From assembly GCA_016584495.1 (NCBI GenBank), contig WAID01000013.1, positions 1,240,001 to 1,304,000 of the forward strand: a stretch of DNA of 64,000 nt, given 5' to 3'. The DNA is from Celoporthe dispersa (taxonomy: Eukaryota; Ascomycota; Sordariomycetes; Diaporthales; Cryphonectriaceae). This document shows, one piece after another, positions 12,468 through 23,545 of the stretch. The notes under the pieces are model-generated. The model searched no databases. It saw nothing but the letters and a program-made list of their open reading frames with translations, and had not been told where the DNA came from. The translations under genes were made by a program, and so were the position numbers. Within the stretch, counting starts at the first letter, position 1. Every line of letters starts with the position of its first letter.

Positions 12468-14466
12468 TCAATATTCAAAGCTCTCATACACAACATTCTC
12501 ACCCTCCAACCACCCCAACAGCGCCTTCATCATCTCAGGCCCAGTGCAGAGATAATACCTCGTCTTCCTGCTCTCCTTCTGCCCACCGCCTCCTGAACGC
12601 AGGACCTCTTCGGGCCCTATTCTGCCTCTGACCACCTGGCTCCCGAGCGCCTCCATCTTCCTCACCACGGCAGCATCCACACTGTCCCCAGTCACAAACA
12701 CCTTGGTCCTCCCGGCCAGCCCCTGGATCCCCTCCAACACATCAACAGCAAACGCAACATCCTCACCTCTCAGGCTCCAGAGCAGAGCGATGTCCTCGTC
12801 CCCCCTGGCGAGAAGTCCGGGTGCCTGCGCCAACAACGGTGTGATTCCCACGCCAGCCGCAACAAACACCTTCTTCGTCTTCTCCTCCTTCTTCGCTTTC
12901 TCACCACCACCACCACCACCTCGCATCCGAAACCCCTCCTGCCCACCAAATCCCAAGACGGGCACCTCAAGAGGAGCCCTCAGATCCCACCGCCACAACA
13001 ACCCCGTCACAGGTCCATGTCTCCGGACCGTAATCTGCATCTCCGCCCCATTCCTCAGCTCCCCCTCCTCCTCCTCGTGTTCATCATCATTCTCGCCCTC
13101 CACTCCACCACGGCCAGGCACGCTGGACACGGTAAACGTCCTCACAAAATCATCATTCAGACTCCCCGGGTCATCGTCGCGCATATGGCTCCAGCCCACA
13201 TCCAGCTCCCCGGAGAAATCAAGCGTGACGTGCTGCCCGGGCCGCCACTACCGCTGCACCACCGGCCGCCGCGGTAGCACCAGCCGGAACGTGAACCGCG
13301 CCACCGTGGGCGTGATGATCTCCCTGCCCACCAGCACAGCCGTCGCCACCGCCTGCCCTGACCCCTCCGTCTCGCTGTCACCGGGTCCCACCGTCGTCTC
13401 GGCCGCGAGTCGCCGCACGGGCGGGTTGTACGGACTATAGTCGACCGCGTCCCCGCGGAACGACAGGCCCCGGCCCACGAGCCGCGCAGCTGTGACCCGG
13501 ATGCGGACGGCGAGTTTGGTGTGCGGGAGGAGCCGCGCGGCGTCTGCGCCGGCGAGGATGGCGGTCTCGCCTGTCAGATAAAGCACGTCGCCTGTGGCAA
13601 AGTCGGGAACGCAGAGGCCTGCCAGGGGCCGGGTGTGGAGGTTGCCCAGGGTCTGGTAGAGCCTGTTGCCCGAGTACTCTGGGTAGACGAGGCAGACGCC
13701 GTCGTTGGTGGTGGTGGTGGTGGTGGTGGTGGCGGCGGCGGTGTTGCTCAGGACGCGCACGAAGCCCGGGGGCCCGCCGCGGTGGTTGGTGTCCATGGTG
13801 CGGCCGTCTGTGGAGGAGAGGAAGAACATGTCGGCGCGGGCGAGAAGGTCCAAGGCCTGCTGTGGCAAGGGGAGCGCGTCGGAGACGAGGTGTGGTGCTG
13901 GCACCCGTGGGCGGATGGCTCTTCTGTTCAGGTACTTGGGGCAGTTGCCCAGGCTCTCCTCGACGAGCATGGCGACCTGCACGTCAGCCACACCGCCGCC
14001 GTGTCCGCCTCCGCCCTCGCCTGCTCTGTCCGCCCTGCCCGCGACGAGCCGCCCGGCGAGTTTTACCCGGTCCCTCGTCGCGAGATCGATGCTCAGCCCG
14101 GCCATGAGCCTGCCCCTCCCAGACTCCAGCTCCTCGCGCGTGATCCGGTAGCCCTCCTCGTCATCCACCCCGCCCAGCAGCGCCCCCAGCACCGGATCGT
14201 ACCTCCCATCCACAAGACTCCTCGCCCCAATCACCCCGCTCCCCAGGGGGCCGCGCGAAGCCCTCCTCGCCGCCCCACACTGTCGCCCAGGGCCGGCCCT
14301 GGCTGTCGAGCGCGCCAAAGGCCACGAGGGGCGACCCGGCGACGCGGTAGGCGAGGGGTGGCGGGAGGCCGGCCCAGGTCGGGTTGCCGTGCTGGGGGGC
14401 GCGGAGGAGCTTGTGCATGGCCTGTTCGCCGGGGTGGAACGGCGTTCTCTCCATGTGGATGGCCAT
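12468..14466 (-). pseudogene. PNPOx-like/ferredoxin-reductase fusion flavoprotein, broken as given
   Basis: A single long exon reads from the ATG at 14466 to the stop at 12468, with two lesions. The N-terminal part (for example HPGEQAMHKLLRAP, then LVAFGALDSQGRPWATVWGG, and later LVYPEYSGNRLYQTLGN) is a split-barrel FMN-binding, PNPOx-like domain. The C-terminal part is an FNR-type reductase: FAD-side motif VRTFTVSS, NAD(P)-side motif FVAAGVGITPLL and a YYLCTGPEMM segment, ending in an aromatic YESFEY. No C-terminal 2Fe-2S ferredoxin domain is present. Lesion 1 is a one-base excess at the G5 run 14246-14250. Lesion 2 is an in-frame TAG at 13248-13250, just before the conserved PGQHVTLDFSGELD. 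Counting one base less gives 1998 nt (665 codons plus stop). A poly-Thr run and a poly-Gly run interrupt the domains. Related fusions exist in fungi and bacteria as predicted NAD(P)H-dependent flavin oxidoreductases; the substrate is unknown. It is either a true pseudogene or a gene with sequencing errors. Confidence 0.75.
13706..13741. repeat. GGT/GGC trinucleotide repeat in the coding region
   Basis: About ten GGT units followed by GGC units on the plus strand. On the minus strand they encode a poly-Thr run preceded by Ala residues, inserted in the PNPOx-like half of the reductase. Confidence 0.85.
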
Positions 14467-15515
14467 TGTTGTCCTCTAGTAGTTGAGTAGTAGACTTGTT
14501 TTTGTTTTTTTGTTTTTGAAAAAAAAATAAGAAAAGAAAAAGAAAAGGATGGAGGAAAAAAGAAAAGAAAAAAAGTTGAATAGATGTGTGCTGACTCGTA
14601 GGAGGCAAAAGCCAGAGAAGCGACTAGATGCAGATATGCTGAGGTCGATAGTGACGTGCTGCTTTGGTGGGGGTGGGGGTGGGATTCGGGAAGATTCGAG
14701 ACGTATATTTATTATCATGGAAGATCTCCCTAGCGACGGACGCCATTCCTCATCAGAGTGGCAAACGGTCGATCGAGCATGCTGATTGATTATATCATGT
14801 CCAGGCCTGGACGAGGCCGTTGGCCAGTTGAGCATCATCACTCGTGTGCGCCGGCACAGTATCGATGGCACCTCTCCGCCCACACCTTGCAACAACCTCC
14901 TGAGCCAGTAGTAGTCAAGATGACAAGGACGAGGCAGGGCGTGGTGAATTCCATGTCCAGGTGACATGGCACACGCATGAGCCCCCCCAAATACAAAGGG
15001 CGCAAGACGGAAGAGACGGCTAAAACAAAAAAGCTTAGCATAAAGCTTATTATGGAGTACTGCGTTCGTGATCAGTAAACACCAAATCAGGCAGGGCTTG
15101 ACAAGGCAGGATGGGCTGCAGAAGTCTAGAATGGATATGTGTCTCGTCCTGAACGGCATCTCATGGTATTTTATTTCTTCTCCCTTTCTCCTTCTTGGTG
15201 TCTTCAGGATCAGTACTAGTAAATAAAAAATTTCTTTTTTTTTTAAAAAAAAAGGAGAAAAAAGAACGCTTCAAAATCGCTGGTATCAGATGCTCTCTAC
15301 CGGTCCACAAAAATCATAGTACAAAGTAAAAACCACATAAATACATAGGCCATGGTAAGATTGGCCAACCAAATGTCTGCAGATAGATTCGTGGAAATTG
15401 AACATGCAAACTCATGGCTTTGCTCTTTCCTTTCCCCCAAGGATCCACCGAGTCGAGGATAGGTTGCTCCTCAAAGTATGTGTCCAAGGGGGGGAGGAAA
15501 GAATCAATCGCCGTG
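14467..15515. other. Intergenic between two leftward genes
   Basis: Upstream region of the reductase gene and 3' region of the Kch1-like gene. It contains A-rich runs at about 14515-14575 and a T-run/A-run pair at about 15230-15260. No gene is seen. Confidence 0.6.
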
Positions 15516-17655
15516 TCACCGCGGTCCCGGTGTGCCCCTCTGCGACTCCAAGTCTGGGTACGCGTTTCCGTACGCCTGGTACTGTGGCAGCCGTGGTGGT
15601 GCACCGGTCAGGCTCCGCTGGCTATGCGCTGTGCCGGGACGGTCGAAATAGTCATCCAGCGGGCTCTGATAATCAGACTGCTGTTGTACTGGTGCCGTCA
15701 TGTTCCGCTGTGGCTGTGGAGGCCCTACAGGTCCACGGTACGGCACTGGACCGGTCTGGCTTCGGCTGGGATAGCCACCTTGGTTGTTCCTGGGCCCAGG
15801 CGAAGGAGAATAGCCGTTGCTGTTGAAGGGTGGTCGCGACTGCATTGATGGGGCCGGGCTGGCGCGGCCCGTGGAGGAGTAGTCGTCGAAGGTCGGGCGC
15901 GGGTTCATCGGCCTAGATGGGGCTGGGCTGGCAGACCGGCCAAAGTATTCGTCGTAGGAACCCGTGGGAGCCGGTGTTGACCTGGGTGGCGGCATGCCGT
16001 AGGAACCATTCGACGCAGACGTTGGGGACCGAACAGGTTGCGGCATGGGAGGCAGGGCGTCGTCGGGCGAGTAGGAGGAGGGCGTCTGCGTGTAGGGCTG
16101 GTTGAAGCCCGAGTTGTTGGTCTGCGTGCGGCTGAGCTGAGGTGGTCCGCCCATCGTAGCACCGCTGAAGGAGGAGTCGCCGGTCTGGATCCGGCTGAGC
16201 TGTGGCGGCGGGCCCATGGTCGACCCGCTGAAGCTGGAGTTGTTGGTCTGCGTACGCCTGATGCTCGGTGGGCCATAGGGGGGCCGAGCCGAGCCCATGG
16301 TACCGCTCCGAGCCGGTCCGTAGTTGGGAGAAGGCAGGCCTGGCGATGACATGCCCATCTCCGCACCTGCTGCGAGAAGCGGCGCCCGGCTGGACGCGGT
16401 CGAGGTGGTCTCCCGTCCTGCCCGGCATGGGCCGCGGCATCTTGTTCAGCTCGAACTCCTGGCCCGGGGTGCCCGGTCGTGAGGTGTACACCGGCAGCGT
16501 GGCCACGGTGTCGTTCCTGAACAGCGGCGGCATGTCTGGCTGCTTCTCGCTGTTCTCGGGCATGAGCGTCGGCAGCGTCGCCTTGCGCTCCTCGGGAGGC
16601 AGGGCACCTGCTTTCTTGGCGGCCTTCAGGTCCGCCTTCTTCCTCTGCCGCTCCTGGTCGGCGAGGGCGGCATCGACCTTGGCCGACACGATCTTCATGA
16701 GCCTCTTGTTGATCTTCCGCTCGCAGTATCCCGAGAGGCCGCCGTCTTCCTTGGGGATCCAACCCCACAGGAAGCAGATGAAAAAACAGGATAGCGAGAA
16801 GGAAGGACACGATCGAGAAGACCCAGATGACCAGTGTGAAGAGCATGCCGGACAAGATGAGGGCCTGCTGGACGTCCTCCTGGGCCAGAGCCTTGATCTT
16901 GTCAAAGACGCTCTCGAGGCTCGACTCGAAATCTGTGCCGTCGATCTGCAACTTTGCGGTGTACACTGAGTACAAGGTGACAGCATTGACCACCTGCCGC
17001 GGTCCCGAACAGAAGATGATCCGGATCCACGCTGTGACCATGTCAGTCGCCTAGGTAACACGTCGAGGTTGGGGCCGATACGAACCTTGAAAGCTGAAGT
17101 AGGTGAAGAGGGCGATGTACTCGGCCCCCTTCTTGCTCTTGGTCAGCTCGGCGAACACCAGGAATCGTCTCCATCCCTTGCCGTTCCAGATCCGAACACT
17201 CTGCAGGCGCACGGCCAGATTGTCCAGATACGACTCGGCCACGCTACCCCTCCGGATGATCATCTGCGCGCGAAAGTGCTCATACGCGAGGTTGATGAAG
17301 GACAGGATGATGCACACGGAGAAAATCCATTTCGTGATGTTGAAGGAGATGGCCGGTTGGATCTCGGACGACCACTTGTTGAAGGCGAGCAGGTTGATGG
17401 CAGTGAAGGTATCGACGGCGTAGACAGCAGTCGATATCGTAAGCGAGACAAAGAGGTATCCATAGGCAATGTATGTCAACGGGCCGTCGGCTTTGAAGTC
17501 ATCGAGTTGCTAGAGTATCCAGACGATTAGCACATCACCACACCTCGTCCAGCGGTCTCCTCCTCAGGCGGGAGGGTGGACTCGACAAGACTCACAATGT
17601 AATCCCACTTGGCCTCCTGCCGCACCTGGCCCCTCTGGTGTCTCAAGAAACCCAT
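15516..17655 (-). CDS. Kch1-like low-affinity potassium transport membrane protein (frameshifted as given)
   Basis: Three exons: 17655-17596 (20 codons), 17509-17086 and 17031-15516. The family is the fungal KCH proteins (S. cerevisiae Kch1 and Kch2/Prm6), which mediate K+ uptake at the plasma membrane during stress or pheromone response. Evidence is the early hydrophobic segment at about residues 33-63 ending in NLLAFNKW, a second around 80-98, and a diagnostic block around residues 162-180 (AWIRIIFCSGPRQVVNAVTL). A last membrane segment lies at about 217-252. A long cytoplasmic tail follows, rich in Pro/Ser/Gln/Tyr, with three repeats of the type RTQTNNSSFSGSTMGPPPQL. Two frame changes occur in exon 3: an A6 run at 16781-16786 (one base too long, inside the last membrane segment) and a second one-base excess near 16412-16423 in the tail. 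With both accounted for the gene is 1998 nt (665 aa). Confidence 0.85.
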
Positions 17656-20600
17656 CTCAAAATTACCGATTCAGCCGCGCCGAACGAATGATCCTGCCCC
17701 CTTCTCCGAGGGTAGAATAAAGCCGTCGACGCTGTCGAGGCTAGAAACAAAGAAAAAGAGAAGGAAATGAGAGTCGAGAAGAAGCAGAAAGGGGGGACAC
17801 AAGGGCGTAGGGGATTCCTGCCGCCCGTACCCTGTGGAATGAAAAAGAAGCACTGCTCAATGAAGCGTCGTAACACCCTTCACGAGCCAGTCGTAGTTTC
17901 GCCAGCGAACCCTCCGACCAAGATGTGTGTATGTGTGTGTGTGTGCGTGGATGAAAGGAAAAAGGGCAAGAACCCGCGTGTCGCTCCTCGGTGAGAGAAG
18001 GACCTGGACTGCCAGCACCGAGCAGGGTAGAGTCCTGTCCGGGATAATAGGCTAGCTGTGCGTCTCTATAATCTCTGGTAGGGAGAGACACTGTCGAATC
18101 CCTGGGGAAGGGGGATGAGACAAGATAAGTGGGCGATGTCTCCAGCTATGGACCGCAGGTCATACTGACACAGCCAAGCCTGCTATTTTGGGGAGGGGGA
18201 TCGGCAAGGGGATTTGAATTGCACACGCAGCCGCGGTGGTCGCTTGTGGTTGTTGTTGCGTTGGCCGTGGAGGCGATGAGCGAGCGTTGTGGACAATGAG
18301 ACCGGAAGTCCAGCTCAGGATTTCGACGTTGTGGTGTCGAACAGGTCTCGCAGCTGTTCTGAGGCACCGGCAGGAGAAGAGAACACAGTGCCCGGGTCGT
18401 TGATGTCGGTCGAGCGTCACCCGGGATCCTCAGGTTTGATCGTCTTCGCGTCCGTCCGAAGTATTGCCAGGCACGGTGTCAGAGCTCTCTGGCTGGGTGA
18501 AGTGTGGCGTGGGCACTAAACATCCAAGGCGCAGTGGATGGATAATGCGGTGCGTATTAAGTATGATGATGACGATGATGTGTTGGGCTGTTGTGGTGGG
18601 CGTCTGATCCTTTCTTGCCGCCCTCTCCTTGACTTTGACGGGGTCGACGAATATCGCGCGACGCCGAAGAACTGAGTGAGCGTGGGGCCTATTCTTGTTC
18701 TTCAAGAACAACAGAAGAAGGCTAATTGAGTTTAATGAGTGTCGATCTCCTCACGAGGTCAGTTTCGATCCGCAGGCGGGCCATTAATGAGAGCGGCCCT
18801 CTTGAGTTCTTGTCTCAGCTTTCCTGGGTGGGAAAGAGAGGGAGAGAGAGCGAGGGAGAGATGAGGCAGCGCTGGGTACACGACCGGGGAGGAGAAACGA
18901 GGGCCAACGAAAACCTGCAGCGACCAGGCCATACAGAGAGGGGGTAGGGAAAAAGAGAGAGAGAGAGAGACGCCCTCGCTGTCGGTAAAGCTGCGCGCGC
19001 TGCATGGGAGGGAGTGTCTGAGGATGGAGCCCCGACCCTCAGTTTTGGTGGGTTTTACTGGGCTATCGAGTGGAGCGAGGGCCGTGACGGGGAGGTAACT
19101 GTGGATAGGATCTCGGGCAGGTCGGCACGCAGATGTGTTATGGTCTTCACCTTGTGTGTGGCGGTGGCACTAACAAGCCTATGTAGATTGTCTCTACGCC
19201 ATCTATCCCCCGATACATCTACACGTTGATTGCCCGTGGGGTTGGGCTGCCCTTAGCCCCCAGAGAGAGCCCCTGTCTTATGCAGGAACCCTTCGCCAAC
19301 CGCGATAGCGCTAACTCCCGTTCGCCGCTAGCGTCAAACTCCATCTCATCCTCCGCCAGTCTTTTGATTGGCCCTCAAGTCCCTCCTGCTTCATTCTCTC
19401 ACCCGCGTGCTCAGGGCATCCCTGCAGAGCCAGTCCCCCCCTCCACCCCTTGTTTCCCGGCTCCTGATTCCCGCCTCTTCTTCAGTGAGTGATCTCTTGT
19501 TGTGCTGGCAGTGCTGGGCAAAGTGAGGCAGCCCTCGCTCCTCCTCTTCCTCCCTTACAGGGAAGACTGCCTCCTGGGGTTTAGTGCTGCTGTCAAGACG
19601 AGACACCTCGCAGATCTCAGATTGACGACAGTCTTCAGCCCTGCCTGCCTGCCTGCCTGGAGGGGAGTCCCAGAGGAAGCAGAACCGCGCACGCCTCCGC
19701 CCTCGTCCGCGCCATGGCCCAACACAAGCGCCCAGTGCGACAGAAGCCCAGTGTCGTCTCGAGCTCTCGACGCCAATCTGTTTTGCCGAGAGCTAAAACA
19801 AAACAATCCCATCCATCCACCCACTTTTTCCATCGCTCTCGGCGTCTATGCAAGGTCTTTTTCTTTATTCCTTTTTATTTTTTTTTAGCCGTGCATAATG
19901 TCACTTTTTCGCCTTTTCTTTTTTTTGGTTTGTCTATTTGAGTCTTTCTCTCCTTGTGAATGGACCGTGCTAGGTGGAAAATGTGACCGCCATGGCCGCC
20001 ATGGAGCACAATTTACCCGCGGCGGGTGGGCCAGGCCGCAGTCCTCGAGGCCGACAACAAACACCACCCACATGTCCCGTTTCAGAGACCGCGCTCCAGT
20101 CCCTTCGCCATTGGATGATAGGCTTCTACGTTTGGCGTTCTTCTCTCGCGGGACGGGACGATCTTTGGTGTGGGTGTAGGGGCGGAAGAGAGACAAGAGA
20201 GGGGGAGGGAAAGGGAGGTGGTGGAGGCCACCTTTGGCGACCCGGCAGCGGTTCGTCGCTTGTCGAGGTCAGATCTCATGTCTCTATGGCCTCTCTGTGG
20301 CCTCGACTCTCCACCTCACCTGCAGGAGCCTTTCTGCGTCCCTCATCCAAGGGATTGCAAGCATCCCCCAGTCCGCACTCGATCTGTCAAAGCTCGAGTC
20401 TAATCGCGCGGCTCCATCCACGGCGTCTGTCTCCATGCCTGCAGACGACGAAAGAAGGGCACCAGGGGGGAGGGGAGGGGGCCCGCATATTACTTATTGA
20501 CAATTCACAGCGAACGAGTACGATACCGACGCCATGGGGTGAAGGCGCACTGCCCCGGATCCGGCTTCCGACCATGCGGCTGAGGAGAGGAACGGTGATC

Positions 20601-21199
20601 ATGGTGGTTCCCGCCATACGAAACCTTGTGGTCGCTAATCTGCGAACACAGGACACCGCTTCTAGATGGTGCTCTTTTGGGCGACAGCGTAGCATGGCAG
20701 ATGTGGGTGTCCACATTCACAGATACGACAGGTCGTGAGGCGTGACACGAATCACTGCTGTGCCTCGAGCGTACTGCAGTTCTCCAGACGCTCACATAAT
20801 GTCCCATGCCGCGATTACCGCGTCAGCCCAGGTCCACACTACTACTTCTGTTTCGTTTCCAAAAATGATCTGCCGGCCGTTTCTTGTCAAAGTCCGGGAT
20901 GGAAGCCGTCGACCAGCATGGCACGATTTGTGAACCGTGGCTCGATCCAGCCGACAGGCCTGGAACGGGCCTCTCTAGAGCAAGCCTGACCTCGTGTGGT
21001 CTATCGGGTACGTGCTCTCGTGTGTCTGGTGTCTAAGATCTTGATCTCATCTCATTCTATGCGTTCTTCGTGTATGCTCTATGACATGACCCAATGTGTT
21101 GCATCCGCTGTCTATCCCCGAGCCCAGCACCGCACAGAAGCCCAAAACCAAAGTCTGTCTATACAAGTCTTCCCTCGACGCCGAACCTTGTACGGGGTA
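17656..21199. other. 3.5 kb intergenic region, no gene seen
   Basis: No frame on either strand shows domain motifs or good intron joins. Simple sequence includes a GT run near 17929-17946, GA runs near 18835-18970 and GCCT repeats near 19642-19658. It holds the upstream region of the Kch1-like gene and the 3' side of the phosphatase gene. Confidence 0.55.
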
Positions 21200-21994
21200 C
21201 TATGATTTCCCAGACTCCCCGCCGTCGTCGTCCCCAAACTGCTGCCGCAGTTCCTCCATGATGACCTCGCGGGCTTCCTTCTGCTCCGTACCGGTCAGCC
21301 GGGCCGCCGTGCCCTTCCGCCTCGTCCAGCTCTCCTCCGTCTCCCGGATCATCGCCTCCTCATCCCCGCCCTCCGGCCCCTCCACGAACTCATAGGACCG
21401 CCACTCGGCGTTGGCCCACCCCGTGCCCCGCGACAGGTCCATCCCGTCCCAGTCCCCGGTAAGGAAGTGGAGGAACGCGCCGTGCGAGACCGCGGCGATG
21501 TGTACATCCTGGTCCTTCTTGCCCAGCGTCCGCAGCCACCGCCGCGCGGCCGCCGCCCGCGCCTCGAGATTAGCAACCGTCGGCGCAAAGCGCGAGCCCG
21601 GCCCCTTGTCGTTCCACCCGTCATGCACCAGCCCGAGGTCTGCCCACGACCCGAACTCGCCCGCCAGCACCTCCGTGTCCGAGCCCGTGTCGCAGGGGAG
21701 GGCTGACACCTCCTGGATCAAGGGCTGCGCGATGATGGGCGTGTGGATCTTGTTGCCCCCGCTGGTGGTGGTGGTGCCGTCGGGAGCGAAGCCGAGGCGG
21801 CAGGTCAGCAGGGCGCGGCGCATGGGGCTGGCGGCGAGGTGCGTGAGCTTCTCGTGGTGAGGAAAGGAGGTACGCAGGGCCTCGCATTGTGACTCGCCGA
21901 GCGGGGTGAGGAGGGGATCTGGGAGTTTCTCGTTCTCGTGGGAGAGGTTATGGTAGCCTTGGGCGTGGCGGACGAGGTATATGGTGATCGACAT
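21200..21994 (-). CDS. Histidine phosphatase (phosphoglycerate mutase-like)
   Basis: Intact single exon of 264 aa starting at an ATG. The catalytic RHA motif is at residues 9-11 (IYLVRHAQGYHN), with His10 the expected phospho-acceptor. The second conserved His lies in the VSHGAFLHF segment, and the supporting SPMRRALLT and LTPLGESQC motifs are in order. This is the branch of fungal PGM-like proteins that hydrolyse small phosphate esters; without the loops of true glycolytic mutase it is unlikely to act in glycolysis. The real substrate cannot be read from the sequence. No signal peptide is seen, so the protein is probably cytosolic. The C-terminus is charged and carries an Asp/Gly-rich tail. 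Confidence 0.92.
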   Translation of the reverse strand: MSITIYLVRHAQGYHNLSHENEKLPDPLLTPLGESQCEALRTSFPHHEKLTHLAASPMRRALLTCRLGFAPDGTTTTSGGNKIHTPIIAQPLIQEVSALPCDTGSDTEVLAGEFGSWADLGLVHDGWNDKGPGSRFAPTVANLEARAAAARRWLRTLGKKDQDVHIAAVSHGAFLHFLTGDWDGMDLSRGTGWANAEWRSYEFVEGPEGGDEEAMIRETEESWTRRKGTAARLTGTEQKEAREVIMEELRQQFGDDDGGESGKS

Positions 21995-23383
21995 GGCTGG
22001 TTCTTTGGTGGTGGTGTGTTGTCGTTCTTCGTAGGTGCAAAAATTGAGTGTTGATGATGGTAATTATCGGGAGAATTGCGCTGCGCAGAAACGACCAAGC
22101 TCGTGGGGAACTGCAAGACGTCTCCTTGTATTTATTCTGAGAGCATACAGACAAACCAGCTCGGCACAGAAGAAGAGATAGCGGCCCCTCTTTCTCCCAT
22201 GAATCGCTTGTCTACCTTGAATCGCGTGGATTCTCTCCCGCAGGCGACATCGTGACCCGACAGAGACGTCATCGCAAGATGAGTCATGACGTTGGACCTA
22301 CAAATAAAAAAGACAGAGGGGGGGAAATAATTACCTCTCTCGCCCGACTGACAAACCCGGAAGAGGGTGAAGAAGAAAAAAAGGTCGACAGTCAACCTGC
22401 AGGTCCTGCTTAGAGACGCACGAACCACAGAGTGAATAAGGACCGGCCCGTCGGGTTGGTGGAAACCCCCCAATTGGCGTTTGCGATGACTCGATTTCCC
22501 GCACATCGGGATCAATTCAATAGAAGGCGGCGAGAGAAAAGGGCGCACGTCGTTGCGATACGCTACTATGGTATACTGCAGAGTGAGGGCTGGTATCCAC
22601 GTCGGAGGTCGGCGTGGGCCATTACTCTGTCCATCCTTGTCTGTGGTCCCGGTTCGGCCGCTTCATTTTCCAGTGTGGGCGCACGGGATTCCTCTATTGG
22701 TGATGGATGGAGGTGGTGTTTGCTGACTGATGCCTTCGAACGGTGATCCCGAGTGAGGTTGACAGCAACGTTGCTTGGTGATCTTGTTCTGGTTTGTAGG
22801 TGATCTCTTCGTATTACACCTCAGGCGAGGGATAATTGATGATTCCCACGTTGCATCGCGAGCGCGGGTCGAGGAGCAGGTTGCTGGAAGAGAGGACACG
22901 GGCGAGATGTGAATATCTTAATTTCGCTGGAATTTCATGTTCAAGCTGCCCCATCTATAATTTTCAACGCACATGTACACACCGCATTGGTATCCAAAGG
23001 AAATTCATCCATCATGCTCATTACCATCCACATGCCCTCTCCATGAAATCGCTGTTGCGAGCAGATCCAAAAATCCAGCCTCTTTGTGGCGCCGAGATTC
23101 CAAAAACAGTATATCAATATTCCAACGACACGCCAGGTCGTGGAACCCCAAAATGCCATCATATATCGCCCCGTCCGTTATATGTTGATATGTGCTGATG
23201 ACCAGCGCGTGCCATCAGGCAATGTTCCCCCGAGACATGCCACGGACAAGCTCAGGGCTGGAGCCATGATGTGCAGGCAAGAAAGCTGCGTCGCAACGTT
23301 GAACAGCGGTAGGCGATAGTCCATGCCGGGAAGGTGGCCCGGAGGGAGAGCCGGCCTGATGGCCCAGAGACAAAGCTGCGGGA
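21995..23383. other. Intergenic, no gene seen
   Basis: Upstream region of the phosphatase on its left part. The remainder, including the moderately AT-rich 22900-23200, has no frame with protein-like features. Confidence 0.55.
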
Positions 23384-23545
23384 TCAGTCGTCGACTATCG
23401 AATGTGTGCCGGTGCTACTCGAGCCTGACGACGCGGTCGAATTTCTTCTCGCGATGGAGACCAGTCTGTAGATGCCGAACCCGATCAGGGCGAGGACCAG
23501 GAACAGCACAATAACGATGATAGCGATGGTATCGTTTCCCTTCAT
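23384..23545 (-). CDS. Small single-pass membrane protein (53 aa)
   Basis: The ATG at 23545 opens a 53-codon frame. A short polar N-terminus with a KGND sequence leads into one strong membrane segment at about residues 7-28 (IAIIVIVLFLVLALIGFGIY). A basic stop-transfer sequence (SIARR) and a Ser/Thr-rich tail ending VDD follow. This is a textbook topology for a fungal membrane microprotein. The same frame stays open upstream to 23938, but the added residues are Pro/Ser/Leu-rich and look like leader, so the internal ATG is preferred. I do not recognise a family. Confidence 0.55.
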   Translation of the reverse strand: MKGNDTIAIIVIVLFLVLALIGFGIYRLVSIARRNSTASSGSSSTGTHSIVDD

